64,000 nt of DNA. Origin: Desulfotomaculum nigrificans DSM 574. GTDB taxonomy: Bacteria; Bacillota; Desulfotomaculia; Desulfotomaculales; Desulfotomaculaceae. The position numbers were made by a program, and so were the translations under genes. Each line of letters opens with the position of its first letter. Position 1 is the first letter of the stretch. Location of the stretch: positions 1,056,257-1,120,256 of the forward strand of contig NZ_KI912183.1 in assembly GCF_000189755.2 (NCBI RefSeq). The letters are read 5' to 3'. This document shows, in pieces, positions 33,469 through 43,182 of this stretch. The notes beneath the pieces were generated by a model. It did no database searches. It was given only the letters and a program-made list of their open reading frames with translations, and was not told where the DNA came from.

Positions 33469-34611
33469 ATGTCCTGCTCCATCAGCCTTTGCATGATTGC
33501 TAAAAATGAAGCCCACCAGATTGCCCGCTGCATTAACAGTGCCAAGCCCTATGTGGATCAAATTGTGGTGGTAGATACCGGCTCAACTGATAACACGGTA
33601 CAAATTGCCAGGGACCTGGGGGCGGAAGTTTATCAAATGGAGTGGCAGGATAACTTTGCCCAAGCCCGCAACAAATCCCTGGAGCACGCCAGCGGTGACT
33701 GGATCTTATTTTTAGATTGTGATGAGGAACTGGATCAAGCAACCGCACCCCTACTCAGGGAAGTGGTCCAAAGCCAGCAGTATGACGGCTACTGGATTAA
33801 CTTGACCAACATTTTTAACCAGCAGCCCAGCTCTAACTTCCTGGGCTTCCGTTTGTTCCGCAATGATCCCCGGCATCGTTTTGAGTGCAGAATTCATGAA
33901 CAAATTCTGCCCTCCGTCATCCGGCATGCCACTGCTGAACGCATCGGTTACGCCAACATCACCGTCTATCATTACGGCTATGAGGATTCCGAGGTGGTGG
34001 CTAAGAGTAAATCTAAGCGAAATTTACGAATGCTGGAGAAGGCCCGTCAGGAATACGGGGATGCCGGGTTTATCAATTTTTACTTGGGAGTAGAATATCA
34101 GCGCTTAGGAGATTATCAAAAGGCCCTGGATTATTACCATCGTTCTCTGGTTAAAAGTTCGCTAGACGAAACCTACGCTCCCGCCATGGTCAGGAGTATT
34201 GGTTACTGTTTGTTGAATTTAAAACGGCACCAGGAGGGTGTGGCCTTTATTGACCAATATCTGAAATATTACCCTGATTATACGGATTTGGTTTATCTAA
34301 AAGGAATACTGTATTTTGACCAGAGATTATACCGGGAATCCTTGGATTGTATGAACCAATGCCTATCCCTGGGGTCACCACCCCCCCGGTATTTCTCCAT
34401 GCAGGGGATAGGGGATGAAAAACCTAAGTTTTTCATTAGCAGTATAATTGACCATTTGATTAGGCAGGCTGGTTCTTTATTTGAAAAAGGCCATGAATCG
34501 CAGGCTTTTGCCGCCCTGGACCTGGCTTTTTCCCAATTAAAGAAAACCCCCAACGAAGAATACTACACCAGGCTGATTGAAACCATGCTCACCTGGATTA
34601 AAGCTGTCTAA
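33469..34611 (+). CDS. GT2 glycosyltransferase with TPR repeats (SunS-like), copy 5
   Basis: 380 aa, the shortest of the series. GT2 domain: ISLCMIAKNEAHQIARCI, VVDTGSTDNTVQIA, WILFLDCDEELDQA, LGFRLFRNDPRHRFECRIHE, VYHYGYEDSEVVAKSKSKRN. The DxD reads DCDEE instead of DADEE, which keeps both acids. A short TPR array follows (FYLGVEYQRLGDYQKALDYY). AAGGGGG six bases upstream of the ATG, which immediately follows the copy 4 stop. Ends at a strong bidirectional terminator. Confidence 0.84.
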   Translation: MSCSISLCMIAKNEAHQIARCINSAKPYVDQIVVVDTGSTDNTVQIARDLGAEVYQMEWQDNFAQARNKSLEHASGDWILFLDCDEELDQATAPLLREVVQSQQYDGYWINLTNIFNQQPSSNFLGFRLFRNDPRHRFECRIHEQILPSVIRHATAERIGYANITVYHYGYEDSEVVAKSKSKRNLRMLEKARQEYGDAGFINFYLGVEYQRLGDYQKALDYYHRSLVKSSLDETYAPAMVRSIGYCLLNLKRHQEGVAFIDQYLKYYPDYTDLVYLKGILYFDQRLYRESLDCMNQCLSLGSPPPRYFSMQGIGDEKPKFFISSIIDHLIRQAGSLFEKGHESQAFAALDLAFSQLKKTPNEEYYTRLIETMLTWIKAV

Positions 34612-34652
34612 AAAAAGCAGCTGGCTCAGTAAGATGAGCCAGCTGCTTTTGA
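34610..34652. terminator. Bidirectional terminator between converging glycosyltransferase operons
   Basis: AAAAAAGCAGCTGGCTCA-GTAAGA-TGAGCCAGCTGCTTTT, a 12-bp GC-rich stem with an A-run on one side and a T-run on the other. Confidence 0.92.
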
Positions 34653-34663
34653 TCTCTTTACAA

Positions 34664-35485
34664 TTATGGAACATCAGGCTTAATTATGCCCAGCCATTTT
34701 TGATGCAGCAGCACCGTGTTATGGTAGTTATAATCAGCCCTGCCTTCACTGACGGACTGGTGGTGGTACAACACACTGGTGGGGCAATATACCACCCGGT
34801 ACCCCTGCTGCCTGACTTTAAAACATAAATCCACATCCTCGTAACCATTAATAAAATCTTCGTCAAAGGCACCCACGGCGACAAATAGATCCCTTTTAAT
34901 CAACAGGCAGGCCCCGGTAACAGCCTGATAATCGCGCATTTTATTAGCCGCCGGCAGATCACCCGGCTGTTGATAATAGGCATGATAAGGGGATATGGGA
35001 TAAGGTGCAGCCGCCACAACTACTCCGGCGTGTTGGATGGTACCGTCGGGGAATAACAGCTTGCTGCCTACTATCCCCACCTGCTCTTCTTTTTCCATTA
35101 CATTCAGCATTTGGCCCAGCCAGCCCGGCAGGGCCACTGTGTCGTTATTAAGAAACACCAGAAAATCCCCCCGCGCTGCCGCGGCCCCCAGGTTGCAGGC
35201 CCTGGCAAAGCCGAGATTTTGCTGGTTGGTGATTACTTTAAAATAATCAGGCAGTGTTTTTAAATAATCCCCGGTACCATCCGTAGACCCGTTGTCCACC
35301 AGGATAACCTCAGAATCATGACGGTATAAAGTTAACGTCTCCAGCAAACTCCCAATACACTCTTTGGTATAAGCCAGTTGATTAAATACCGGGATAATAA
35401 TGGACACCAGGCATTTTTTATCATTACTACCTTCTGTATTACCTTCCGTCAAAAACTTCTCTCGCGTTCTGTTACACCGTTTCAT
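34664..35485 (-). CDS. GT2 glycosyltransferase (rhamnosyltransferase-like)
   Basis: 273 aa from the ATG at 35485, which overlaps the end of the upstream gene; a longer frame reaches into that gene and is unlikely. GT2 motifs: LVSIIIPVFNQLAYTKECI, VILVDNGSTDGTGDYL, NLGFARACNLGAAAARGD, LVFLNNDTVALPGWL and the C-terminal FINGYEDVDLCFKVRQQGYR. This is the WbbL/RgpB-like type that often transfers rhamnose, consistent with dTDP-rhamnose genes in the same operon. Last gene of the operon. Confidence 0.85.
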   Translation of the reverse strand: MKRCNRTREKFLTEGNTEGSNDKKCLVSIIIPVFNQLAYTKECIGSLLETLTLYRHDSEVILVDNGSTDGTGDYLKTLPDYFKVITNQQNLGFARACNLGAAAARGDFLVFLNNDTVALPGWLGQMLNVMEKEEQVGIVGSKLLFPDGTIQHAGVVVAAAPYPISPYHAYYQQPGDLPAANKMRDYQAVTGACLLIKRDLFVAVGAFDEDFINGYEDVDLCFKVRQQGYRVVYCPTSVLYHHQSVSEGRADYNYHNTVLLHQKWLGIIKPDVP

Positions 35486-37823
35486 GACCAAGCACCTCAT
35501 AGTACACCTGCTCCAGTTGGGCAATTTGTTCTGCCAACGTGGCCACTTTGGTGTTCATAGCACCAACCCGCAGCCTCTCCAATAACTCCCTATCTTTTAA
35601 CAGCCGCGCCACCTGCTCCCGTAATTTCTGCCAGTTCCCCACCGGAAACAACATCCCGTTAACATCATGCTGAATAATATCCTTGATGCCGTAAGTTGCT
35701 GCAGCTATGACCGGCTTACCCCAGCTTAAAAATTCCCGCACCGTTAAGCAATAGGTTTCAAAGTAAGAAGGCACAATGCCGATATCAGCGCTCTGCATAA
35801 TCGCCGGCAAATCCTCGGCCCCAAAGGGTCCGTGACAGTTCACTTTACCCCCGGCAAATTGCACTAATCCATTAACCATTTCCTCTAGATACTGTTCACG
35901 TACTTGGCCATAGATGTTTAACGTAAAACCCTCTGTTAGTACATTCTGATCCTGGAAGGCTTGGCATAAAAGATCCACACCCTTCAGACTGCTAATGGAC
36001 CCGATATAGACAAAGTTTGGCACCTTTCCCTGTGGATATAGGCCGCCCGTTGCCTGCTTTTCACCAGCCAGACCTAAGGGAATTACATACTCCCGCTGGT
36101 TGCCCCGGATAAATTGGTGCACGTAATTTTTCCAACTGTCACACATAAACACCAGGGCATCTACCACATGGTCATACAAGTAATTTAAATAATTCAACCT
36201 GGCAAAAAACTTGCCTGTTACAAAGGCTTTAACTTTGATGCTCTGCTTATCGTTGGCGATGTGTTTTTGCGGCAGCACACATTTACTGCATTTCTCAGGT
36301 GCGGGACCACGACACATCTCTAAGCCGGTTTCATTTCTAACTGAAAAGGGTGAGTCTACGGTTGGAAATCCCCGAAAGCAGAATTCCACTATATCGTGCA
36401 TTTCTCTGACTATTTTAATCCCATAATCAGAAAAAAGTTGCATCACCTTGGGGCTTATAAAGAGTAGATTGTTGATGTGGACAATATCAGGCTGAAAGTC
36501 ATTGATAATTGCTTCAATGGTGGCCAAGTATTGGCGGCGGTTTAAAAAGAAATCATCCAGAAACCGCTCAACATAATCCAAGGGTGGAATATTATAAGTT
36601 AAGATGCCATCAGATCGAAACTTTTCTGCCTGGCCTGCGGCTTGGGTGATGATCACTGCCACTTGATGACCCTTTTTCTGCAGCGCTGTGGCCTCGTTGT
36701 AAGTCACAATGGGTACGCCACTTTTCTCCAAGGGATAAATGTTATGAGCCACGAAAAGAATTTTTAAGGGCTTTCGGCTTAATTGATTGGTGTTTATCTT
36801 TGGTTTCAAATCCTTTTTATTAGCCACAATAAAGTAATTCTCTATCTGCCACTTATCCACGTCCTCTTCTGCTACCAAGGCATAATGGAAAGGATCATTT
36901 ACATCCCTGCACTCCATAACCATAAACCGGTAGTGGGTAAAGTATTTAGAGAAAAACTTTTTAACTTTATGGCCGGTCCAATTGGTCAGGTGATCCGAAT
37001 TATATTCCATCCCGTGAAAGCGGGCCTCTGGCAGGGACATGATAATGATGCCATCATCCTTCAGGGTACTTAACAGATTGCTAAGAAACCCGTCCGGGTC
37101 GGCAACATGCTCCATGGTTTCTAAGCTGACCGCCACATCAAATTGTCTGGTCCCCGCCAAATCCGCCAGGTTAGATTGAACAAACTTTACATGATCATAC
37201 GTATTAATTAAGTTAGCAAATTCAACGGCATCCCTGTCCATATCAACGCCGGTGACCTGATGCTCCTGGTTGCTCCCCAGAATTAAGGAACCGGCACCAC
37301 TGCCACAGGCACAATCAAGTATGGCTATAGGGTAGTTTTTTAGTTGGTTGATAATTTGCTTGACCCCTTGATACATGGCAATAGGCTTTAGGCCATTGGA
37401 GTAGTTTTCCAGGCCCATGACCGCCCTGCGATGGTGATTATTGTTACTCATCTCGTTAAATAAAGGAAATTGATTCTTCAGTTCCGTAAAAACGATATGG
37501 GGATGCCAGTCAATGGTTTGGTTGTCTGTCAGCACCCGGTCAATTAGACTACATGCTTGCTGGCACAGTTCATTGAGCAATGGTTGGTCCCATGCGGCTA
37601 ATAGGGAGTCAAAAACTATTTCCTGAACAGCGACCTCATTTTCAGATAGCTTACATTGATTGAGCAAAACCGGTATCACCTTATGCCGAACTGCATCGGC
37701 CAAAAGCAGGTCAAAGAAGTACCGACCTCCAATTTGTTTCAGGTTTAGGCATAATATTTGCCAGTTTCCCTCCGGAAGTTTTGGGTACAGTTGATACTTG
37801 GTAAATTCGGAACTAAATTGCAA
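35472..37823 (-). CDS. SAM methyltransferase fused to a GT4 glycosyltransferase
   Basis: 783 aa. Start is TTG with AAGGAGG eight bases upstream. Residues 1-140 are an unrecognised helical region. Residues 145-345 are a class I methyltransferase (AILDCACGSGAGSLIL at about 167, then VTGVDMDRDAVEFA and FDVAVSLETMEHV). Residues 355-783 are a GT4 enzyme (ILFVAHNIYPLEKSGVPIVT, FVYIGSISSLKGVDLL, and EX7E in FETYCLTVREFL). The GT4 part contains CRGPAPEKCSKC after REMHDIVEFCFRGFP, a Cys set also present in the GT4 part at 40247 and perhaps zinc-binding. The fusion suggests sugar O-methylation coupled to chain building or capping. Confidence 0.85.
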   Translation of the reverse strand: MQFSSEFTKYQLYPKLPEGNWQILCLNLKQIGGRYFFDLLLADAVRHKVIPVLLNQCKLSENEVAVQEIVFDSLLAAWDQPLLNELCQQACSLIDRVLTDNQTIDWHPHIVFTELKNQFPLFNEMSNNNHHRRAVMGLENYSNGLKPIAMYQGVKQIINQLKNYPIAILDCACGSGAGSLILGSNQEHQVTGVDMDRDAVEFANLINTYDHVKFVQSNLADLAGTRQFDVAVSLETMEHVADPDGFLSNLLSTLKDDGIIIMSLPEARFHGMEYNSDHLTNWTGHKVKKFFSKYFTHYRFMVMECRDVNDPFHYALVAEEDVDKWQIENYFIVANKKDLKPKINTNQLSRKPLKILFVAHNIYPLEKSGVPIVTYNEATALQKKGHQVAVIITQAAGQAEKFRSDGILTYNIPPLDYVERFLDDFFLNRRQYLATIEAIINDFQPDIVHINNLLFISPKVMQLFSDYGIKIVREMHDIVEFCFRGFPTVDSPFSVRNETGLEMCRGPAPEKCSKCVLPQKHIANDKQSIKVKAFVTGKFFARLNYLNYLYDHVVDALVFMCDSWKNYVHQFIRGNQREYVIPLGLAGEKQATGGLYPQGKVPNFVYIGSISSLKGVDLLCQAFQDQNVLTEGFTLNIYGQVREQYLEEMVNGLVQFAGGKVNCHGPFGAEDLPAIMQSADIGIVPSYFETYCLTVREFLSWGKPVIAAATYGIKDIIQHDVNGMLFPVGNWQKLREQVARLLKDRELLERLRVGAMNTKVATLAEQIAQLEQVYYEVLGHETV

Positions 37824-37926
37824 TGTATCGGCCTCCTTTCAAAGAAAACTTGGCCGGCGCCAAGCCCTTGGGCGCTGGCAGCAGCCCTAGTTGCACTTGT
37901 GCATGTCGGAAAGTCTTTCCGATATG

Positions 37927-38910
37927 CTAGGAAATCAGTGGCTCCCACCACTGCCGGTTATTTAAGTACCACTGGACGGTATTAGCCAGCCCGCTGGCAA
38001 AGTCATGCCTGGGCCGCCAGCCCAGTTCCCTTTGAATTTTCCCCGCATCTATGGCATACCTGTGGTCATGCCCCGGCCGGTCTTGGACAAAGGAAATTAA
38101 AGACTCCGGTTTACCCATGATGTTTAAAATGCCTTTAACCACTTCCAGGTTGGTTCTTTCTTGATTGCCCCCGATATTGTACACTTCTCCGGGCCGTCCT
38201 TGGGTCAGCACAGTATAGATGGCTCGGCAGTGATCCTCCACATGCAGCCAATCCCGTACGTTCAGGCCATTGCCATAGACGGGCAGGGGTTCATCCTGCA
38301 AGGCTTTCAAAATCATCAAGGGAATTAGTTTTTCCGGAAATTGATAAGGTCCGTAGTTGTTAGAGCAACGGGTAATGGCCACCGGCAAACCATAGGTATG
38401 GTAGTAAGCCCGGACCAAGAGGTCGGCACCTGCCTTACTGGCCGAATAAGGACTGTTGGGGGCCAGGGGGGTTGATTCGGTGAAATAGCCCTCCGCCCCC
38501 AAAGACCCGTAAACCTCATCGGTGGATATTTGGATGAATCTCACCCGCTGCCCACCTGATCCCCGCCAGCTTTGGCGGGCCTGCTCCAGCAGTACCTGGG
38601 TTCCGACCACATTGGTTTTAATAAATACATCCGGCTCCAGGATACTTCTGTCCACATGTGATTCGGCGGCAAAGTTGATAACTGCATCAATTCCTTTGCC
38701 AAACAACTGCTGAACCAGGTCCCCGTCCGCAATATCCCCCTGGACAAAAAGATAGTTGGGCTTTCCCGCCAACTCTTTTAAATTATCTAAATTACCGGCG
38801 TAGGTTAATTTATCCAAATTGATAACTTCAATATCCGGCCTTTCATTAAACATGAAGCGGATAAAATTACTGCCAATAAATCCGGCTCCCCCGGTCACCA
38901 AAAGTTTCAC
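37927..38910 (-). CDS. rmlB: dTDP-glucose 4,6-dehydratase
   Basis: 327 aa from the GTG at 38910, which overlaps the rmlD stop (GTGA) and has GGGGGG upstream. Rossmann motif [30 protein letters not shown] (active-site Thr/Asp/Glu), and [15 protein letters not shown] with the catalytic Tyr and Lys, followed by [17 protein letters not shown]. Second step of dTDP-L-rhamnose synthesis. A gap of 103 bases separates it from the next gene. Confidence 0.95.
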   Translation of the reverse strand: MKLLVTGGAGFIGSNFIRFMFNERPDIEVINLDKLTYAGNLDNLKELAGKPNYLFVQGDIADGDLVQQLFGKGIDAVINFAAESHVDRSILEPDVFIKTNVVGTQVLLEQARQSWRGSGGQRVRFIQISTDEVYGSLGAEGYFTESTPLAPNSPYSASKAGADLLVRAYYHTYGLPVAITRCSNNYGPYQFPEKLIPLMILKALQDEPLPVYGNGLNVRDWLHVEDHCRAIYTVLTQGRPGEVYNIGGNQERTNLEVVKGILNIMGKPESLISFVQDRPGHDHRYAIDAGKIQRELGWRPRHDFASGLANTVQWYLNNRQWWEPLIS

Positions 38911-39761
38911 CGGGTCCCCCCCTTTCTTAGCTGTAAATACCTGGCCAAAGCATCCTGCCAACTGGGTAAAAGATAGCCTATAGTTTCCTTAAGGGGAAAA
39001 CTGTCTAAAACGGAATTAACCGGGCGGGCCGCCGGGCGGGGATAGGCACTGGTTGGTACCGGCTTAACCACCGTGTCGAAGCCGCTCTGGCTGATGATTG
39101 CACTGGCCAGGCCAAACCAGGTGGTGGCCCCTTGATTAGTCACATGGTAGACCCCATAGCGGCCTGTGGCTATCAGGTCCGCCACCGCCCTGGCTAAATC
39201 CTGGGTCCAGGTGGGGCAACCATGCTGATCATCCACCACTGTCAATTCTTTTCTCTCCTGCGCTAGTCTAAGTATGGTTTCTACAAAATTGTTCCCATAC
39301 AAACCAAAAAGCCAGCTGGTTCGCACCAAGTAAAACCGTTGCAAAAGTTGCAACACATACTTTTCCCCGGCCAACTTGCTCCAACCATAAGCGTTAATGG
39401 GTTGCGGTTGATCAAAAACAGTATAGGCACCGGGCTTTTGCCCACTAAAAACATAGTCCGTGCTAATTTGCACCAGTGGTATCTCCAGTTCCCCACAAAC
39501 CAGGGCTAAATTCCCCACCCCCAGGCCGTTAATCTGCATGGCCCGCTCCCGGTCTTGCTCTGCCTGGTCCACCGCGGTGTAGGCCGCACAATTAATCACA
39601 ATATCCGGCTGACCGGATAAAATCACCTGCCTCACCTGGCTTAGATCGGTAATATTAAGTTCTGTCCTGGTCATCGGCAAAACCCGGTGGCCCCGTCGGG
39701 CCAGTTCCGCAACTACATCCTGGCCCAACATGCCTGCCGCCCCGGTGACTAAAATTATCAT
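38907..39761 (-). CDS. rmlD: dTDP-4-dehydrorhamnose reductase
   Basis: 284 aa. NADP-binding [13 protein letters not shown], then [22 protein letters not shown] and the catalytic [12 protein letters not shown]. Final step of dTDP-L-rhamnose synthesis. It overlaps rmlC-like (ATGA) and rmlB (GTGA). The order is rmlA, a glycosyltransferase, rmlC-like, rmlD, rmlB on the minus strand. Confidence 0.95.
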   Translation of the reverse strand: MIILVTGAAGMLGQDVVAELARRGHRVLPMTRTELNITDLSQVRQVILSGQPDIVINCAAYTAVDQAEQDRERAMQINGLGVGNLALVCGELEIPLVQISTDYVFSGQKPGAYTVFDQPQPINAYGWSKLAGEKYVLQLLQRFYLVRTSWLFGLYGNNFVETILRLAQERKELTVVDDQHGCPTWTQDLARAVADLIATGRYGVYHVTNQGATTWFGLASAIISQSGFDTVVKPVPTSAYPRPAARPVNSVLDSFPLKETIGYLLPSWQDALARYLQLRKGGTR

Positions 39762-40219
39762 CCGTGCTTAACCTCCCAGTTATAGGGAATGGCCGGGTCG
39801 TTATAAGGTCGCCTATACTCATCGGGCTGCTGGTAATTATACAGCTGGGTGGGAAAATTGATAATCAGGGCCGGGGCATTACCCTCGGCAGTAAACCCAT
39901 GGTACACCAGGGGAGGAATCTTCAATAATACCGGGTTTAACTGGCCAATATGAAATTCGTTAATTTCGCCCCGGGTGGGGCTTTCTTCCCGGTCGTCAAA
40001 GAGTACCACTTTAGCCATACCGGAAACGCAGACAAAATGATCGGTCTGCAGTTTGTGATAATGCCAGGCCTTATATACCCCGGCGTAACAGGCCGTGACA
40101 TAAGCCTGGGCAAAACTTTCGAATTCCGGCCAATCACAGCGCAGCATCTCCATTAAATAGCCACGTTCATCTGGAATCAACCGCAGTTTTTTCACCTGCA
40201 CCCCGCTAATGAGTTTCAT
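39758..40219 (-). CDS. RmlC-like cupin, dTDP-4-dehydrorhamnose 3,5-epimerase family
   Basis: 153 aa, shorter than classical RmlC (about 180). Cupin core: KLRLIPDERGYLMEMLR, YKAWHYHKLQTDHFVCVSG and KIPPLVYHGFTAEG. Classical enzymes read RGLHYQ where this has KAWHYHK, so the active-site His is kept but neighbours differ. Given rmlA, rmlB and rmlD in the operon and no other rmlC, it is the probable 3,5-epimerase. An alternative is a related 3- or 5-epimerase giving a different 6-deoxyhexose. Confidence 0.85.
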   Translation of the reverse strand: MKLISGVQVKKLRLIPDERGYLMEMLRCDWPEFESFAQAYVTACYAGVYKAWHYHKLQTDHFVCVSGMAKVVLFDDREESPTRGEINEFHIGQLNPVLLKIPPLVYHGFTAEGNAPALIINFPTQLYNYQQPDEYRRPYNDPAIPYNWEVKHG

Positions 40220-40246
40220 TACAACCCCTTCTTTCTACCTGGTTCT

Positions 40247-43162
40247 TTAATCCAAAGGGCAGAAGTGTTGTTCCCGGTTAAAGGGCCGGTTAACCAATTC
40301 TGCCGCATTATATCCCTGGAATATGGACCGGGTTGCCTCAATTGCCCATTTATCTTTAAACTTTTCCCAATTATCCTCCACACTGTACCGGCGGTCGATA
40401 CCGGCGCTGGAGAAGGTGGCGCCGCCAAAATGGTGGATAAACACATCCTGGGCCACCCAAACCTGATACCCGGCAATGCAGGCCCGCAGGCAAAAATCAT
40501 CGTCTTCAAAATTGCCCAGGCCAAAGCGGGGATCAAAGCCACCTATTTTCTCAACCACTTCTCTTTTTATTAACATGCAAAAACCAACCACCCGAATGGT
40601 GGTAAAACCCAACGTAGCATTTTGCACCGCCAGCTGTCGGGCAAAATCATGCATCCCGGTTAAGTCATGGTAAGGAACATTATTTACCAGTTGAACCCCC
40701 GCCACACAATTGGATAAGGGCCCCACGATACCGATTTGCTTATAGGCATCCCCCACTGCCAGCATGCGGGACAGCCACCCGTCGGTGACCACCACGTCAT
40801 TATTTAAAATCAACATATAATCCCCGGCAGCTATCTCCATACCCTGGTTGCAGGCACGGCCAAAACCAAGGTTTTTCCGATTATGAATTACCCGCACCCG
40901 GGGGACCATGGCTATTAATTCGTTGAAATAATCTTTGGTTTCATCAGTGGACCCATTGTTAATCAGGATTAATTCAAAGGGCACAAAGGTATGGGCCAAA
41001 ATACTGTTTATACAAAGCTTAGTTAGTTGCAACCGGTTAAAACAGGGAATGATAATGCTGGTTAAAGCCCGGGGCGGCTTAAAATCTATCTTTACCCCCC
41101 ACAGGACCGCTGGATCGGGGGTTGGTTGAGGGGCATAATATTTAGCCAATTTATGGGCCAACATGTAATTACTGTGATGTTGTAGATAATTAACCAGCTC
41201 GCTTGGTTCCGTGGCAAAGCTCACATGACCATGGTGATACACAAATACATCGGTGGCAACCAGTAATTGGTAGCCTTGTTCTCTAAGGCGCCATGATAGC
41301 TCCAGGTCATCGCAGCCCAAAAACAGGGTCTCATCCAACAAGCCAACCTGCTCAATCACCTGCCGGGGCAGCATAAGACAAAAGCCCACCAGCAATTCCG
41401 TTTCCACCGACCGGCCCTGGTTCTTTGCCTGGATGGTGCGGGCCAGGGTAGGCAGATCAACCTGACCGGATAACTCTGATTCATCCAGGTAGCGGCTAAA
41501 CTGTTGTTTAGCCAGTACATAATTGGACACCGGACCAACGGCACCTATTTCTCCCCGGGTAAAGTGGTGCAGTAATCCATCTAACCAACCAGGGGTAACA
41601 ATGGTATCGGGATTAAGTAACACAATATAATCCCCCCGGGCCATTTGATAACCTACATTACAACCCTGGGAAAAGCCGACATTTTTGGCGTTATAGATGA
41701 TGTCAAACTTATCTGCCCAGGACTTAAGGTATTCCCGGGTTCCGTCAGTGGATTGATTATCCACCACAATCACTTGATCTCCGGGCCTAACGGTGGCAGC
41801 CACGCTGGCCAGGCATTGTTTGATAGTCCGCATAGAGTTGTAGGTTAATATAATAATCGAAACCCTGGGCTGTGAATCCCGGGGTAAGGGTTTGCCTAGG
41901 ATTTCATAGTAAATCCCCTCTAACTGGTCTACCTCCTGCCACAGCACGCTGACCTTGGTGCCCTGGGCTCCCTCTGCCAGCCGAACTAGTAACTGCTGGT
42001 CGGCTAAAACTAGCCGGAGTTTATCCCTTAAGGCCTGCCAATCCCCTATCGGGAATAACAGGCCGTTTACCCCGTCCTGAACAATATCGCTAATGCCATA
42101 AACCGGTGAGGCAATGATGGGTTTACCCCGGATTAAAAATTCCCTGGCGGTTAGACAAAAGGACTCAAAAACCGAAGGCACCACCCCGATATCCGCCCCA
42201 TCTAAAATTGTTGGCAAATCCTCGGGGGAATAGGACCCGTGGTACTTTACCCTACCCTGAGAGATATGCTCTAAATGCTTAATCTCCGGCAGCAGACCTG
42301 GTTCTTGTACCTTTCCGTAGATATTTAAGGAAAAATCCCTGGTGAGTAATTCGGGATCCTGCATAGCTTTAATTAAAAGATTAGTCCCTTTGTGCCCGCC
42401 AATGTTTCCGATATAGACCAAACTGACTGGTCCCGACCGGCCATCACGATTTTGCTCTGGTGTCCTTGCATATGAAAGGCCGATGGGAATGACAAATTCT
42501 CTTTTGCCCCTGGCCATAAATTTGTGTAAGTAATTTTGCCAGCTGGGGCTGGGATAGATGATGGCCGCCACCTGCTCCTGATACAGGTAGTTGATGTAGG
42601 CCAGCCTGGCGGCAAACCTAATGACTAACTCTGTCTGGTGTTTAATCCGGAACAGTTCATTGGTGGGCCGCTCCCCCTGCATTAAACAGGTACTGCATAT
42701 CTTTATCTCCGGCCCGGCACAAAACTGATAGGCATTTTCCTGTGCCATGGCCAGGGGGAAACCTCGGGGGCAAAATTCCACCATATCGTGCATTTCCCGG
42801 ATTACCGGAATCCCTCTGGCCGTAAATAACTCAATAACCTTGGGACTAATCCAGAGCAGGTTATTTATATGGACGATATCTGGTTTAAAGTCATCCTTGA
42901 CCCGCTCCACCAAAGCCAGGTAGTTCCCGCTATCCATAAAAAAGTCGTCTAAAAACCATTGGGTGACCTCAATGCGCGGGATCCTATAGATGATGATATC
43001 CTGGTATACCGTTCTTTCTATATAATCGTTGGAGTGCGGTATCATCACTGCCACCCGGTGTCCCCGCTTTTGCAACTCTCTGACCTGGTTATAGGTGACG
43101 ATGGGCACACCGCTTTTCTCCAACGGAAAGATATTGTGGGCAATAAACATAATGTTTAACAC
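40247..43162 (-). CDS. Triple glycosyltransferase: GT4-GT2-GT2 fusion
   Basis: 971 aa. Residues 1-415 are GT4 (MFIAHNIFPLEKSGVPIVTY, LVYIGNIGGHKGTNLLIKA, EX7E in FESFCLTAREFL). This part is a close relative of the GT4 half at 35472, with the same CAGPEIKICSTC cysteine set. Residues 430-680 are GT2 (VSIIILTYNSMRTIKQCL, IVLLNPDTIVTPGWL, LGCDDLELSWRLREQGYQLL). Residues 695-960 are a second GT2 (SIIIPCFNRLQLTKLC, LILNNDVVVTDGWL, GNFEDDDFCLRACIAGYQVW). Three active sites on one chain could build a trisaccharide. Gap of 27 bases to rmlC-like. Confidence 0.87.
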   Translation of the reverse strand: MLNIMFIAHNIFPLEKSGVPIVTYNQVRELQKRGHRVAVMIPHSNDYIERTVYQDIIIYRIPRIEVTQWFLDDFFMDSGNYLALVERVKDDFKPDIVHINNLLWISPKVIELFTARGIPVIREMHDMVEFCPRGFPLAMAQENAYQFCAGPEIKICSTCLMQGERPTNELFRIKHQTELVIRFAARLAYINYLYQEQVAAIIYPSPSWQNYLHKFMARGKREFVIPIGLSYARTPEQNRDGRSGPVSLVYIGNIGGHKGTNLLIKAMQDPELLTRDFSLNIYGKVQEPGLLPEIKHLEHISQGRVKYHGSYSPEDLPTILDGADIGVVPSVFESFCLTAREFLIRGKPIIASPVYGISDIVQDGVNGLLFPIGDWQALRDKLRLVLADQQLLVRLAEGAQGTKVSVLWQEVDQLEGIYYEILGKPLPRDSQPRVSIIILTYNSMRTIKQCLASVAATVRPGDQVIVVDNQSTDGTREYLKSWADKFDIIYNAKNVGFSQGCNVGYQMARGDYIVLLNPDTIVTPGWLDGLLHHFTRGEIGAVGPVSNYVLAKQQFSRYLDESELSGQVDLPTLARTIQAKNQGRSVETELLVGFCLMLPRQVIEQVGLLDETLFLGCDDLELSWRLREQGYQLLVATDVFVYHHGHVSFATEPSELVNYLQHHSNYMLAHKLAKYYAPQPTPDPAVLWGVKIDFKPPRALTSIIIPCFNRLQLTKLCINSILAHTFVPFELILINNGSTDETKDYFNELIAMVPRVRVIHNRKNLGFGRACNQGMEIAAGDYMLILNNDVVVTDGWLSRMLAVGDAYKQIGIVGPLSNCVAGVQLVNNVPYHDLTGMHDFARQLAVQNATLGFTTIRVVGFCMLIKREVVEKIGGFDPRFGLGNFEDDDFCLRACIAGYQVWVAQDVFIHHFGGATFSSAGIDRRYSVEDNWEKFKDKWAIEATRSIFQGYNAAELVNRPFNREQHFCPLD

Positions 43163-43182
43163 GGAACTCTAATTCCCCCAAA

